Source: Paenibacillus sp. NFR01 (GTDB lineage: Bacteria; Bacillota; Bacilli; Paenibacillales; Paenibacillaceae). Taken from it: a DNA stretch of 64,000 nt. A program made the translations under genes and the position numbers. The notes beneath the pieces were generated by a model, which worked only from the letters and a program-made list of their open reading frames with translations, ran no database searches and had not been told where the DNA came from. Shown one piece after another: positions 29,956 to 39,151 of the stretch; within the stretch, counting starts at the first letter, position 1, and the number at the start of each line of letters is the position of its first letter. The stretch covers positions 124,001 to 188,000 of the forward strand of contig NZ_FOIK01000002.1 in the NCBI RefSeq assembly GCF_900111565.1, read 5' to 3'.

Positions 29956-30411
29956 ATGAAAGCCCATGAATTTATGATCCGCCAAGTTTATAAGGTCAAG
30001 GCTTACGACACCGTCAGAACGTTTATTGAAAAATGCATCGAGCACCGCATCAGCGGCATGCCGGTCATCAACGACCGCAACGAAATCGTCGCCTACATCA
30101 GCGACGGGGATGTCATGCGGTATATCGGCAAACACGAGGATATTATCGTGGATTCCTTTTTCCAGGTGAATCTCTTGCGCGGAGACGATGATGCCTTCGA
30201 GGAACGGACCCAGCGGCTGCTCGACCTTAACGTGCTGATGATTGCCAAGAAGAAGGTCGTTACCGTCCCGTGGGATGAGGACATCGAGAAGATCGCCGCC
30301 ATCCTCGGCAAAAAGCAAATCAAAAAGGTTCCGGTGGAACGCAGCGGCGTGCTCGTCGGCATTATCAGCCGGGGCGATGTGCTCCGTCACTCGTTCAAGA
30401 GCCTGCTATAA
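29956..30411 (+). CDS. CBS-domain pair protein
   Basis: A 151-residue stand-alone protein made of two CBS motifs (about 7-70 and 88-150: HRISGMPVINDRNEIVAYISDGDVMRYI; KKVPVERSGVLVGIISRGDVLR). Such proteins usually bind AMP, ATP or related nucleotides and regulate a partner. GGAGGGG precedes the ATG and a terminator follows, so it is monocistronic. No partner is evident next to it. Confidence 0.92.
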   Translation: MKAHEFMIRQVYKVKAYDTVRTFIEKCIEHRISGMPVINDRNEIVAYISDGDVMRYIGKHEDIIVDSFFQVNLLRGDDDAFEERTQRLLDLNVLMIAKKKVVTVPWDEDIEKIAAILGKKQIKKVPVERSGVLVGIISRGDVLRHSFKSLL

Positions 30412-30420
30412 CATCAGAAT

Positions 30421-30467
30421 GGCCGCAGAAGCATACGGAGAAATCCGCTAAGCCTGCGGCCTTTTTA
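30421..30467 (+). terminator. Terminator after the CBS gene
   Basis: GGCCGCAG (30421-30428) pairs with CTGCGGCC, followed by TTTTT. Confidence 0.85.
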
Positions 30468-30492
30468 GTAGGATCGATTATTACCGGGTATC

Positions 30493-31101
30493 TTACTCTT
30501 GCAGCAGCTCCGGCTTCTGCCCGTACATTCCGTAGAAAAACAAGTGCAGCACCTCTTCCAGGAACGCCTCCTTATCCTCCCGCTGCTCCAGCGTCCCCAG
30601 CATTAACGCCGAACCGTTCATATAAACCTGCATCATCAGCAGCACCGCAGCGACAGAGATTTTGTCCGAAATTTCCCCGCGCGCCTTGCCGTCTTCCACC
30701 ATCCGTACCATCAGCGGAATGATGCTTGCATCGTAACGCTCCTGCACATACCGGCTGATGTCGGGATTGTCGATCATCAGCGTTTTGACCAGCGCCGGCG
30801 ACAGCTCGGTGTAGGTCTTTTTCTCCTTGGTCAGAATATATTCAATCAGCGCTTTGAGCGACCGCGTCTGCAGCACGGCCTCAAACTCCCGGATCGCTTC
30901 CTCGATGAAATATTTGAACGCTTCCCCGATCAGCGCTTCCTTGCTGCCGAAATAGTTGTATATCGTGACCTGGGACACCTGGGCGGCTTTGGCGATGTCG
31001 GCGATCCGCAGCTTTTTCAAGTCGCTTTCGTTCAGCATGCCGAGGGTCGTTTTCAGGATCTTCTCTTTAATGATTGCCGCGCGCTTCTCATAGCCGTTCA
31101 T
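30493..31101 (-). CDS. TetR-family regulator, likely of the adjacent ABC exporter
   Basis: A 202-residue regulator with a standard N-terminal helix-turn-helix (LKKLRIADIAKAAQVSQVTIYNYFGSKEALI) and a helical ligand domain that ends in LHLFFYGMYG. AAGGAGG lies before the ATG. It is divergent from an ABC-2 type exporter whose promoter is bracketed by two matching inverted repeats, which are the best candidate operators. The inducer is unknown. Confidence 0.92.
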   Translation of the reverse strand: MNGYEKRAAIIKEKILKTTLGMLNESDLKKLRIADIAKAAQVSQVTIYNYFGSKEALIGEAFKYFIEEAIREFEAVLQTRSLKALIEYILTKEKKTYTELSPALVKTLMIDNPDISRYVQERYDASIIPLMVRMVEDGKARGEISDKISVAAVLLMMQVYMNGSALMLGTLEQREDKEAFLEEVLHLFFYGMYGQKPELLQE

Positions 31102-31170
31102 GGCGTCCTCCTTGCTGTATGTATATAATCTAGATTTGTATTTTTCATTCGGGGTGAGTCGTAACTGCAG

Positions 31171-31285
31171 AGAATGTTTGGACTTCCGGTCGCTGTTGTC
31201 TGCAGATTTCTTGAATTATTACCGCTACTGCGGGTGAAATCTTCAGACAAAGGCGAACGCTTTCGCTCCTCCAGTTCCAAACTTC
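31171..31285. repeat. Imperfect inverted-repeat element
   Basis: Inner arms TTGTCTGCAGATTTC (31196-31210) and GAAATCTTCAGACAA (31236-31250) pair at 14 of 15 positions. Outer arms GTTTGGACTT (from 31176) and GTTCCAAAC (31274-31282) extend the structure with a bulge. The whole could fold into one long hairpin of about 110 bases. It has no coding capacity and looks like an intergenic mobile-repeat remnant. Confidence 0.6.
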
Positions 31286-31311
31286 CCTTTCGCCACTTTC
31301 CCCTTAAATTC

Positions 31312-31339
31312 ATGAAATATATACAACAAAATATTTCAT
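31312..31339. promoter_or_regulatory. Candidate TetR operator, upstream copy
   Basis: A 28-bp inverted repeat beginning ATGAAAT and ending ATATTTCAT, located just upstream of the -35 box at 31347. It has the same length and ends as the copy at 31381. Confidence 0.7.
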
Positions 31340-31346
31340 AACTATA

Positions 31347-31375
31347 TTGACTTCGCGTATACCCAAGACTATTAT
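31347..31375 (+). promoter_or_regulatory. SigA promoter of the ABC-2 exporter operon
   Basis: TTGACT (31347-31352), 17-bp spacer, TATTAT (31370-31375). Confidence 0.8.
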
Positions 31376-31380
31376 AACAT

Positions 31381-31408
31381 ATGAAATCTACAAGCAAGAA
31401 TATTTCAT
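31381..31408. promoter_or_regulatory. Candidate TetR operator, downstream copy
   Basis: A second 28-bp inverted repeat with the same ATGAAAT and ATATTTCAT ends, overlapping the expected transcription start, exactly 69 bp from the first copy. Confidence 0.7.
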
Positions 31409-31430
31409 CATTTGTGGCGGGGGTGCCGGA

Positions 31431-32318
31431 ATGCTTAAAGTGGAAGGATTAACGAAACGGTTCGCGAATGGCCGGGGCATCGAAGATGTCACGTTTACCG
31501 TGGAGAAAGGCGAGGTGTTCGGGTTCCTCGGGCCGAACGGCGCGGGCAAGTCGACGACGATCCGGCAGCTCATGGGCTTTATGCGCCCGGACCGCGGTAC
31601 GGCAAGCATCGGAGGACTCGATGTCTGGAACGCGCAGGGCGAGGTGCAGAAGCTCGTCGGGTATTTGCCAGGTGAGATCAATTTTATCGACGGCATGACC
31701 GGGACGGGGTTTCTTGATTTTATCGGCGCTATGCAGGGGATCCGGGATAAGGCCAGACGCGAGGAGCTGATCCGGCGACTGCAGTTCGACCCCGCCACGC
31801 CGATCCGCAAAATGTCCAAGGGCATGAAGCAGAAGGTCGGCATCGTCGCCGCCTTCATGCATAAGCCGCAGGTCATTATCCTCGATGAACCGACCTCGGG
31901 CCTCGATCCGCTGATGCAGCGGGTGTTCATCGAGCTGGTGCTGGAGGAGAAAGCGGCGGGCACGACGTTCCTGATGTCCTCGCACAGCTTTCAGGAGATC
32001 GAGCGCACGTGCGACCGGGCGGCAATCATCCGCGAAGGCCGGATCGTGACGGTGAAAAATATCCACGAGCTGCAGTCGATGCAGCGCAAGCTGTTCGAGA
32101 TCGTATTTGAGCAGGAAGCCGATGCCGCAAGCTTCGCCGCCTCCGGGCTGCGGATTGCCGCCCGCGAAGGTCGTATGGTCCGGGTTGCCGTGCAGGGCAA
32201 TTATAACGAGTTCACTAGGGAGACGGGCAAATACAACATCCGCAGCATCGATGTGTTCACCCAGAACCTGGAGGATATTTTCATGAATTATTATGACCGC
32301 GAGGAGCGTTCCCAATGA
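31431..32318 (+). CDS. ABC-2 type exporter, ATP-binding protein
   Basis: A 295-residue ATPase. Walker A is GPNGAGKSTT, the Q-loop region is QKLVGYLPGEI, the signature is a variant MSKGMKQKVGIVAAF in place of LSGGQ, and Walker B is QVIILDEPTSGLDP. The C-terminal 80 residues form an extra domain as in drug and lipid exporters. The start is the ATG at 31431 (MLKVEGLTKRF) after a GGCGGGGG site. It overlaps the permease gene by 4 bp. Confidence 0.94.
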   Translation: MLKVEGLTKRFANGRGIEDVTFTVEKGEVFGFLGPNGAGKSTTIRQLMGFMRPDRGTASIGGLDVWNAQGEVQKLVGYLPGEINFIDGMTGTGFLDFIGAMQGIRDKARREELIRRLQFDPATPIRKMSKGMKQKVGIVAAFMHKPQVIILDEPTSGLDPLMQRVFIELVLEEKAAGTTFLMSSHSFQEIERTCDRAAIIREGRIVTVKNIHELQSMQRKLFEIVFEQEADAASFAASGLRIAAREGRMVRVAVQGNYNEFTRETGKYNIRSIDVFTQNLEDIFMNYYDREERSQ

Positions 32319-33127
32319 ACCTGACCTTATATAAGCAGATGCTCAAGGTAAACCTGAAGGGGATTATGAATTATGCCGTCGGCTCCGCGTTCTACATCCT
32401 GTTCATGATCTGGCTTTACCCCGGGATCGGCAAAAACACGGATGCCCTGAACGATCTGGTGTCCGCCATGCCGGCAGGCGTCAACAACGCATTCGGGCTA
32501 ACCAACGGTTTTTCCAATTTCGAAGCCTTTATCTCCGGGGAGTACTACGGGCTCATCCTGGTCCTTATTCTCGCCGTTGTCTGCGTGCAGATGTCAACCC
32601 AGCTGATGGCCCGGCTGGTCGACAGAGGCTCTATGGCCTACCTCCTGACCGCGCCGACCACGCGCCGAAAGGTAGCCACAACCCAGGCGCTGGTGCTGGC
32701 GACCGCGCTGTTCCTGATTATGGCGGTGACGACGGCAGCCGGCTTTGCCGGAAATGCGATTTTTCTGAAGGGCGATTACGAATTCGACAGCGGCCGCTTT
32801 TTGCAGCTCAATACCGTGGCATTCCTGCTGTTCTTCGCCGTCGGCGCGATTTCGTTCCTGGTCTCCTGCGCGGCGAATGACGAGAAAAAAGCGCTCGGAA
32901 TCTCCGGCGCTCTTGTCTTCATATTTTTCACGCTGGATCTGCTCGGCAAAATCAGCGATAAGCTGGACGCGCTGCGTTATTTCACGCTCTTCACGCTGTA
33001 CCGCCCCGGGGATATTGTAGGCGGCACCGCCGACATTCCGCAGTCCTGCATCGTGCTTGCGCTGGTCGGTCTGGCCGCCTTTCTGCTGGGTATCCAGCTC
33101 TTCAGACGGCGCGACCTTCCGCTATGA
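32315..33127 (+). CDS. ABC-2 type exporter, permease
   Basis: A 270-residue membrane protein with about six helices (for example YYGLILVLILAVVCVQMSTQLM, ALVLATALFLIMAVTTAAGFAG, CIVLALVGLAAFLLGIQLF). It follows the ATPase gene in an ATGA overlap, so the two form one transporter. The substrate is unknown; a TetR-controlled exporter of this type often handles an antimicrobial or lipid-like compound. Confidence 0.9.
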   Translation: MNLTLYKQMLKVNLKGIMNYAVGSAFYILFMIWLYPGIGKNTDALNDLVSAMPAGVNNAFGLTNGFSNFEAFISGEYYGLILVLILAVVCVQMSTQLMARLVDRGSMAYLLTAPTTRRKVATTQALVLATALFLIMAVTTAAGFAGNAIFLKGDYEFDSGRFLQLNTVAFLLFFAVGAISFLVSCAANDEKKALGISGALVFIFFTLDLLGKISDKLDALRYFTLFTLYRPGDIVGGTADIPQSCIVLALVGLAAFLLGIQLFRRRDLPL

Positions 33128-33142
33128 CCAAGCATCCGTGAT

Positions 33143-36100
33143 TTATGCCTTCCCAATGATCAGGGGGTCCGAAGACAGCCCAAACCGGACGAACGCATAC
33201 CGCTCTTGATAAACATGCGTATCCGCCGCCAGGTCTTTATCCGTCCAGCCCGGTTTATCCTTGAAGCTGTCCGGACCCACCTTGTATACCTCGCCTTTGA
33301 TATGATGATGCGGGCCGAGCAGGTTGCGGCAGCTGCCGGTAAGCGCTAGCGTGACGACATTGTCCCCTTCCCGCATCCATTCGGTGATGTCTGCGAAATA
33401 GGGCTCCCACAGAAACGGACGGACCTCCGCGCCGTTAATGGAGAGGCGGGCCACGATGGCATCCGGCGCCGTACCGAAGGACCACAGCAGCCGTCCATGG
33501 CCCGGCTCATAAGGAACGATCTGCTCCAAAACTACCGTTCCGGCAAAAAACGGAAAGCCCTGCTCCGTCAAATCGCCCGCACCGACAGTATCGGATCTTT
33601 CGGTCAGCTTAAACGGGCCTTCGGTGCATACCGCCCTGCGTTCCTCCGCCGTGAAGCCTGCTTCGGATTCCACGCCAAACGTCCCTACGATATAAAGGCT
33701 CTCAAACTCCTGTTCGAGCGTCAGGTTATTGCCTTCGGCCTCGAACTGTTCCGCTTTCGCAAGCTTTGCCAGGAGCTCCGCCGACGGATGATAGGATGTC
33801 CGCAGCCTGACGATATTTTCCCCTGATCTGACCTTCCCCGCGATGTCGATTTTTCGGAAGGAAATGTCCCGCCACCAGCCGCAATCCGCGTTAGCCAAGG
33901 CTTCGCCGTTCAGTTCAAGGGCATGCAGCTCGGGACGCTCCAGCACGAGATACAGCTCCCGCTCCGGCGTGAGGTCGAATTCCACCGCAAACCGGAACTC
34001 CAGCTCGACTTCGGCAGGCTGGCCATAGGCAAGCAGCCGTTCCTGAATAAAGATCACGGGCTGCTCCAGAGAACATTCTCCGCCGCCTATGCGCAGGCGT
34101 GCCCGATCCAGCGTCAGACTGTTCAGGTCCGCTTCCCTCACATTCCATACCGGGCCAAGCCGCAGCACGGAGCCCTCATTCTCCTCTTGCTCGGCGATTG
34201 CCCTCGATTCCTCTGCATTCCGTATAACCTGGCCGGCGTCCGGCCCATTTCCGGTTATCCTGCCGCTTAAACCGGCCGGCCCTTCATCCACCTTCAGCAT
34301 AAGGGAACGGGCGGGATACAGCTCCAGAGCGACAAACGTTCCCCCGGCGGAATCCCTCGTCTCCAGGGCGGAAGTTTCACCGGTCTCCAGATCGATCAGG
34401 GCAACGCTCCCCCGCTGCCGCAGAGTGATCTCGGCCCGGCCCAAGCCTTCGGTCCCGGAGTTCACGATATAATACAGCCGGGAATCCTCCAGGGTCATGG
34501 ACCGCACGTTCAGCGTATCCGCCGCAAGCCGCCGCCCATCTTCACCTGTGATGGACACCAGCGGAGGCGACGCCGGAATCACCGCCTCGTACAATGCTTC
34601 CGCCGTCCATGCCGGGCGGACGGCGTTCTCCAGCAGCCCGGCAAGCTCCCGGCTTTCCTCCCCGTCCACGAGGACCGGGTACGGGGCGCAGGCGATCAGC
34701 CGGCCGCCTTGAAGGGCGAACTCGCGAAGCAGCCGTACCGTCGCCGCGTCCAGTGTCAGACAGGGCGGAACAATGACGGTCCGGTAAGCGGCTTCGCCCA
34801 CTATAAACCGTCCATCCGCTACCCTGCCATGCCGGGCGATGATGCTCTCGCTGCCGTAATCATGTTCGATAAAGTCCCGGCAGAGCCAACGGGTCAGCTG
34901 CGCAAACGACTCATGATAGGGCATGGTTTCGGCGTGGTCTTCCCCGCGCTGCAGAACCCAAGCGGTTCGTACCGGATGCAGCACAAGCACCTCGGCCCGG
35001 CCGGCGCCTTCCGCCAGCAGCAGGGACAGGCGGGCGAAATAGTCATTGAAGCGGCGATAATCCTCCCACCACGGCTGCTGATAGAACAATGAAGGCGGAT
35101 AATCCCGCTTCCGGAGCCCCCGCAGCGAGTACCCCTCCAAATGCTGGCACAGGAAGTTGATGCCGTGGACGAACTGCCACTCTCCGATCCGCTTTAAATC
35201 CTGAAAGCTGACATTCCAGCCTGAGCAGCCGAAGCTTTCGGTAATCGTCCGCTTTTTGCCGAGCTGCCGGGCAACGGAGCCGACCTGCTTCGGCACCAGC
35301 GGCTCCTCGCCGACGAACCGCCCCAGCCAGTCGCAGCCGGGAATCTGCAGGTATTCATAGAAGGCCAGCGGATCGCCTACAGATGTCACCTGATGCATCA
35401 GCTCCTGCTCGTCTACCACATGCCCGGTCGCCGACCAGCCTCGGCTCGCGCAGAAATCGCCGATCTGCTTGGCATACGCCTCCGTGAACATCGCCGTAAC
35501 ACATTCCCAGTAGTCGTAGCGGGCTTTCCGGAACCTCCCGGTGTCGAAGAACAGGGAGGGCAGTATATCCAACACCGTGTACCCGTTACGGGAAGCAAAA
35601 ACCTCCTCCAGCTCGAAGGACCAGGGCAGGCCGCCCCGGGCGAACTGCGGCTCATCCGTGAACACCCCGGGCAGTTCCGGACCGAAGGCCGCGCCGAATT
35701 CCTGCCAGTACCGCTCGTAGGCGGCCTGGATGAATTCGCCGACCGCAAGCTTGCTCAGGGTATCCGTGTAGTACGGATTCACTTCATAGTAGATCCGCAG
35801 GTCGGCCTGACCGGCTTCACTGTCCGGAAGCAGACGGTACTCGCCGTCCTGTAACGCATAATAAGCAAGCGTCCGCCCGTCCGGCTCCTGGAAGGGCGCC
35901 TGCTCCCAAGCCAGCCGCTTCTGCTGGTAGGCCAACCCCTTGGACGGGACTTCGCCGTCCGCAAAGCCGCTCGGCCAGCCGTTCTCGTCGTAGAACCAGG
36001 CTTTCATTCCGAGCTCGCGGCTCTTCGCAATGGAGACGCGGACCGCTTCCATCCACGCTTCCCCCATATAGGGCGTCTGCAGTCCTCCGCGGGCATGCAT

Positions 36101-36244
36101 GAAGAACCCGCCGATTCCCGCGCGGTGCATCTCTCCAATCTGCCGCTCCAGCTCCTCTGTCTCCAGCCTGTCGTTCCAGGACCAGAGCGGAGCCGAGCGG
36201 TACTCCGCCGGGGGCTGGGCAAGCTTGCTCCAAATATCTGTCAT
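33143..36244 (-). CDS. GH106-like glycoside hydrolase (putative alpha-L-rhamnosidase)
   Basis: A 1033-residue protein without signal peptide, so intracellular. The N-terminus (PLWSWNDRLETEELERQIGEMHRAGIGGFFMHARGGLQTPYMGEAWM) and the next 450 residues have the TIM-barrel pattern of GH106-related hydrolases, and the C-terminal 350 residues are beta-rich (jelly-roll-like: ELYLVLERPELHALELNGEAL). It is the last gene after a GH130 gene with a 7-bp gap, in an operon with an ABC sugar importer. Rhamnose-containing oligosaccharides are the likely substrates, but activity within this family is varied. Confidence 0.78.
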   Translation of the reverse strand: MTDIWSKLAQPPAEYRSAPLWSWNDRLETEELERQIGEMHRAGIGGFFMHARGGLQTPYMGEAWMEAVRVSIAKSRELGMKAWFYDENGWPSGFADGEVPSKGLAYQQKRLAWEQAPFQEPDGRTLAYYALQDGEYRLLPDSEAGQADLRIYYEVNPYYTDTLSKLAVGEFIQAAYERYWQEFGAAFGPELPGVFTDEPQFARGGLPWSFELEEVFASRNGYTVLDILPSLFFDTGRFRKARYDYWECVTAMFTEAYAKQIGDFCASRGWSATGHVVDEQELMHQVTSVGDPLAFYEYLQIPGCDWLGRFVGEEPLVPKQVGSVARQLGKKRTITESFGCSGWNVSFQDLKRIGEWQFVHGINFLCQHLEGYSLRGLRKRDYPPSLFYQQPWWEDYRRFNDYFARLSLLLAEGAGRAEVLVLHPVRTAWVLQRGEDHAETMPYHESFAQLTRWLCRDFIEHDYGSESIIARHGRVADGRFIVGEAAYRTVIVPPCLTLDAATVRLLREFALQGGRLIACAPYPVLVDGEESRELAGLLENAVRPAWTAEALYEAVIPASPPLVSITGEDGRRLAADTLNVRSMTLEDSRLYYIVNSGTEGLGRAEITLRQRGSVALIDLETGETSALETRDSAGGTFVALELYPARSLMLKVDEGPAGLSGRITGNGPDAGQVIRNAEESRAIAEQEENEGSVLRLGPVWNVREADLNSLTLDRARLRIGGGECSLEQPVIFIQERLLAYGQPAEVELEFRFAVEFDLTPERELYLVLERPELHALELNGEALANADCGWWRDISFRKIDIAGKVRSGENIVRLRTSYHPSAELLAKLAKAEQFEAEGNNLTLEQEFESLYIVGTFGVESEAGFTAEERRAVCTEGPFKLTERSDTVGAGDLTEQGFPFFAGTVVLEQIVPYEPGHGRLLWSFGTAPDAIVARLSINGAEVRPFLWEPYFADITEWMREGDNVVTLALTGSCRNLLGPHHHIKGEVYKVGPDSFKDKPGWTDKDLAADTHVYQERYAFVRFGLSSDPLIIGKA

Positions 36245-36251
36245 CCCGCGC

Positions 36252-37253
36252 CTAGCCTTTCAGGCAGAGGGCTACAAGATCGTCGACATGGGCCGTAGCC
36301 AGACATTCGACCGTATCCGCCGAGCCGTAATAGATTTTGACCTCGCCGTCATCCTCCAGAATCATGCCCCCCGGGAAAATCACGTTGTTGCGGAAGCCGC
36401 CGGCAATCTCGTAATCCGTTTCCGGCGCGATTAAAGGCTCCTTGGACATCCCGACGATTTTCTTCGGATCGTGGAGATCCAGCAGCATAATGCCGGCGGT
36501 ATACCGCTTTTTCCAGGCAGCCTCCCAGCCGTTTTTGCCCCGGGCCGGATCAATATCGACCGCATGGAAGGTCGTGAGCCAGCCCTTGTCCGTCTTCACG
36601 GGAGGCGCCGCGGGACCCACCTTGTCATTCGCAAAAGGAACCTGCTCCACAGCGAGCAGCAGCTCGGAATTGCCCCAATATTTGAGATCCGGCGATTCGG
36701 CGATCCAGGTGTCGAAGCGGTCCATGCCGCCCCGGCTGTAGACGGTAAACGGGCGTTCCAGGCGGTAGTATTTGCCGCCGATTTTCTCGGGGAACAACAC
36801 CATGTTGCGCAAATCCGGCGTGGACAGGCTGAGAATTTCGAAATGCTCCAGATCATCCGTGACGGCGATGCCGCCGCGGATGCCGTGCTGCGTATCGACG
36901 GCAAAGCACAAGTAGCAGCGTCCGTCGATGACGGTAAGACGCGGATCATACGCGCGGACGATCTCTTCGTCATGCAGCTTGAAGACCGGCTTCGGCCCCG
37001 CCTTCCAGGTGATTCCGTCTTCGCTGTAGGCGATGCCCAAATCCGTGGTGTGATGCGGTTCGAGGATCTCCTTCTCCAGCGAGCCGTAATCGTTGCGGAA
37101 GATCATCACGTATTTACCGTTAAACTTGGTTACGCCCGCGTTGAAGACCAGCGCCGTGGGATAAGGCACGCTGGCGGCATCCAGAATGGGATTCGCCGCA
37201 TACCGCTTGATTACGGAGCTGGATGTAAGAATGCTGGGTACTTGTTGAGTCAT
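36252..37253 (-). CDS. GH130 glycoside phosphorylase/hydrolase
   Basis: A 333-residue five-bladed beta-propeller-type enzyme. VIKRYAANPILDA, VFNAGVTKFNGKYVMIFRNDYGS, GIAYSEDGITWK, RAYDPRLTVIDGRCYLCFAVD and IYYGSADTVECLATA are typical GH130 segments. Members phosphorolyse or hydrolyse beta-mannosides. No signal peptide is present, in keeping with a cytoplasmic role on imported oligosaccharides. The start is the internal ATG at 37253, which has AAGGAGG at ideal spacing; the longer frame does not. The exact linkage cannot be told from sequence. Confidence 0.88.
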   Translation of the reverse strand: MTQQVPSILTSSSVIKRYAANPILDAASVPYPTALVFNAGVTKFNGKYVMIFRNDYGSLEKEILEPHHTTDLGIAYSEDGITWKAGPKPVFKLHDEEIVRAYDPRLTVIDGRCYLCFAVDTQHGIRGGIAVTDDLEHFEILSLSTPDLRNMVLFPEKIGGKYYRLERPFTVYSRGGMDRFDTWIAESPDLKYWGNSELLLAVEQVPFANDKVGPAAPPVKTDKGWLTTFHAVDIDPARGKNGWEAAWKKRYTAGIMLLDLHDPKKIVGMSKEPLIAPETDYEIAGGFRNNVIFPGGMILEDDGEVKIYYGSADTVECLATAHVDDLVALCLKG

Positions 37254-37306
37254 GGTCAGGTCCTCCTTGAACATTCATCTATTGGGCGTGCAGCCCGAAA
37301 GTGCCG

Positions 37307-38143
37307 TTATCCCTTCAGGGAGCCGGCCGTCATCTGCATAAACGATTTGTTGGCGAAAATATAGGCGATCAGGATCGGCAAAATGGACAGGCACGCGCCG
37401 GCCATCATATAGTGCGTCTGGGACGCCGCCGAGATCCCGTATTTCAGATTGGCCAGTCCGACGGTCAGCGTCTGGAGCTCCGGCTTCGTCATCGTGAAGA
37501 CCAGCGGCAGCAGGTATTCGTTCCAGGCTCCGCGGAAAGTGAACAACGCGCCGACGCCGAGTCCGGGACCGAGCAGCGGCAGCACGATCCGCCAGAAGGT
37601 CCGGTTCAGGGAGCTGCCGTCAATGAGCGCGGCTTCATCCAGTTCCCTGGGGATCCCTTTCATGAAGCTGAGCAGAATGAAGAAAATCGACGCATGCGCG
37701 GAGATCAGGATCAGGATGACGCCCCACAGGCTGCTGTGCAGGTTCAGCTTAACCATCAGATCGAACTGGGGACGCAGCACCACGGCGCCGACCGCCACGA
37801 ACATGGTGAAGGCCTGCAGGCCGACATAAATTTTTTTGCCGAAAAAGTCCATCCGGTCCACCACATAAGCGGCCATCGAGGACACCAGCAGGGTGCCGAT
37901 GACGGAAGCGACGGCCACAATCAGGCTGTTCAGCGTATACCGGGAGAAATTCGCCTGCTCCCACGCTTCGCCGTAATTGGCGAATTGCCAGTTGCCCGGC
38001 AGGAAGGTGGCTCCGGTCGTCAGCTCCGCATTGGTCTTGAAGGAACCGAGAATCGTGATGACCACCGGTATCAACGTAATAAAAGCGATAATCAGCAGGA
38101 ACGTCCAAAGGACGGTTTTGCCCAGCAGGTTCTGTACTCTCAT
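37307..38143 (-). CDS. ABC sugar importer permease, MalG/AraQ type
   Basis: A 278-residue inner-membrane permease with six helices and the EAA loop EAALIDGSSLNRTFWRIVLPLLGP that docks the ATPase. The ATG at 38143 is chosen because GAGGTGA lies before it. It starts 13 bp after the stop of the other permease gene. No ATPase gene is in the operon, so a shared MsmK-like ATPase encoded elsewhere is expected. Confidence 0.94.
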   Translation of the reverse strand: MRVQNLLGKTVLWTFLLIIAFITLIPVVITILGSFKTNAELTTGATFLPGNWQFANYGEAWEQANFSRYTLNSLIVAVASVIGTLLVSSMAAYVVDRMDFFGKKIYVGLQAFTMFVAVGAVVLRPQFDLMVKLNLHSSLWGVILILISAHASIFFILLSFMKGIPRELDEAALIDGSSLNRTFWRIVLPLLGPGLGVGALFTFRGAWNEYLLPLVFTMTKPELQTLTVGLANLKYGISAASQTHYMMAGACLSILPILIAYIFANKSFMQMTAGSLKG

Positions 38144-38156
38144 CTCACAACTCACC

Positions 38157-39053
38157 TCAATCCATGGAATTCATTCGCCGGGATGCATAGAAATAAACGA
38201 GCGAAATCATGCCGACAATGACCGCGCAGACAAATGCGACCGCGCTGCCGTACCCGAATTCCTGCACCTGCACTGCAGCCGCATTGCCGCCGACAGGGAA
38301 AAACAACTTGTACAGGTAGAGGAACATGACCTCCGTCTTGCCGACCGGACCGCCCTCCGTGAGCACCATAATGCTCTCATAGCCCTTCAGGGCCGTAATA
38401 ATCGCAAGCATGATGACCATCTGCATGACCGGTCCCAGCATCGGCAGGGTAATGTAGCGGAACTGCTGGATTTTGCCGGCGCCGTCCAGGGAAGAGCTCT
38501 CGTAGACATCCTCGGGGATATTTTGAAGTCCCGCCAGAAAAAGCAGCATGTAGTTGCCGACCGCGCCCCACGCGGCGACCAGGATCACGGTAAGCATCGC
38601 ATGGTCCGTGCCCAGCCAATCGACCGGAGAGAACCCCATTTTAAGCAAGAACTGGTTCAGAATCCCGTTATAGGAATTGAAAATGGTAAAAAACACAACA
38701 GCCATCACCGCCGTGCTGATGACAGTGGGCATAAAGAAAATGGCCCGCAGCAGATGTCTGCCCTTAAGCCCCCGGTTTAATATGGCGGCCAGCAGCAGGG
38801 CCAGCGGTATCGTAATCAGCAGCTTCCCTCCGGCATACACGAAGGTATGGCCGACCGAATCCCAGAATTGGGTATCCTTCATCACGCGCGTGAAATTGTC
38901 CAGGCCGATAAAGCGGGCATGGCCGTAGCCCTTGTATTCATAGAACATATAGCGGAACGCCCAAGCGATGGGATAGATCCCCAGCACCAGCGTAAGGAAT
39001 GCGCTTGGAAATATAAAGCTGTAAGAAAACAAAGCGTTTTTGGTTCGGTTCAT
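38157..39053 (-). CDS. ABC sugar importer permease, MalF/UgpA type
   Basis: A 298-residue permease with six helices, the EAA-type loop ESSSLDGAGKIQQFRYITLPMLGP and the N-terminal YSFIFPSAFLTLVLGIYPIAWAF. It partners with the downstream permease and the upstream binding protein. A stem-loop lies between it and the binding-protein gene. Confidence 0.94.
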   Translation of the reverse strand: MNRTKNALFSYSFIFPSAFLTLVLGIYPIAWAFRYMFYEYKGYGHARFIGLDNFTRVMKDTQFWDSVGHTFVYAGGKLLITIPLALLLAAILNRGLKGRHLLRAIFFMPTVISTAVMAVVFFTIFNSYNGILNQFLLKMGFSPVDWLGTDHAMLTVILVAAWGAVGNYMLLFLAGLQNIPEDVYESSSLDGAGKIQQFRYITLPMLGPVMQMVIMLAIITALKGYESIMVLTEGGPVGKTEVMFLYLYKLFFPVGGNAAAVQVQEFGYGSAVAFVCAVIVGMISLVYFYASRRMNSMD

Positions 39054-39093
39054 AGCTTTCTTCCGTCTCCTTTCCCTCTCCCGGTAAAAGAAA

Positions 39094-39113
39094 TGGGGGA
39101 GCGCGCTCCCCCA
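39094..39113. other. Intra-operon stem-loop between binding protein and permease genes
   Basis: TGGGGGAGCGCGCTCCCCCA is a perfect 20-bp palindrome without a T-run. Such hairpins after binding-protein genes commonly protect the 3' end or attenuate transcription so the binding protein is made in excess. Confidence 0.7.
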
Positions 39114-39151
39114 CCGTTCAATCCTGGCCTTCTTTTGCGGAAAGGCTCTGT

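Noticed and set aside
28969..30390. A 473-codon version of the methyltransferase
   Set aside because: The extra N-terminal part is antisense to the CBS-domain gene; the SAM motif begins at the internal ATG at 29766.
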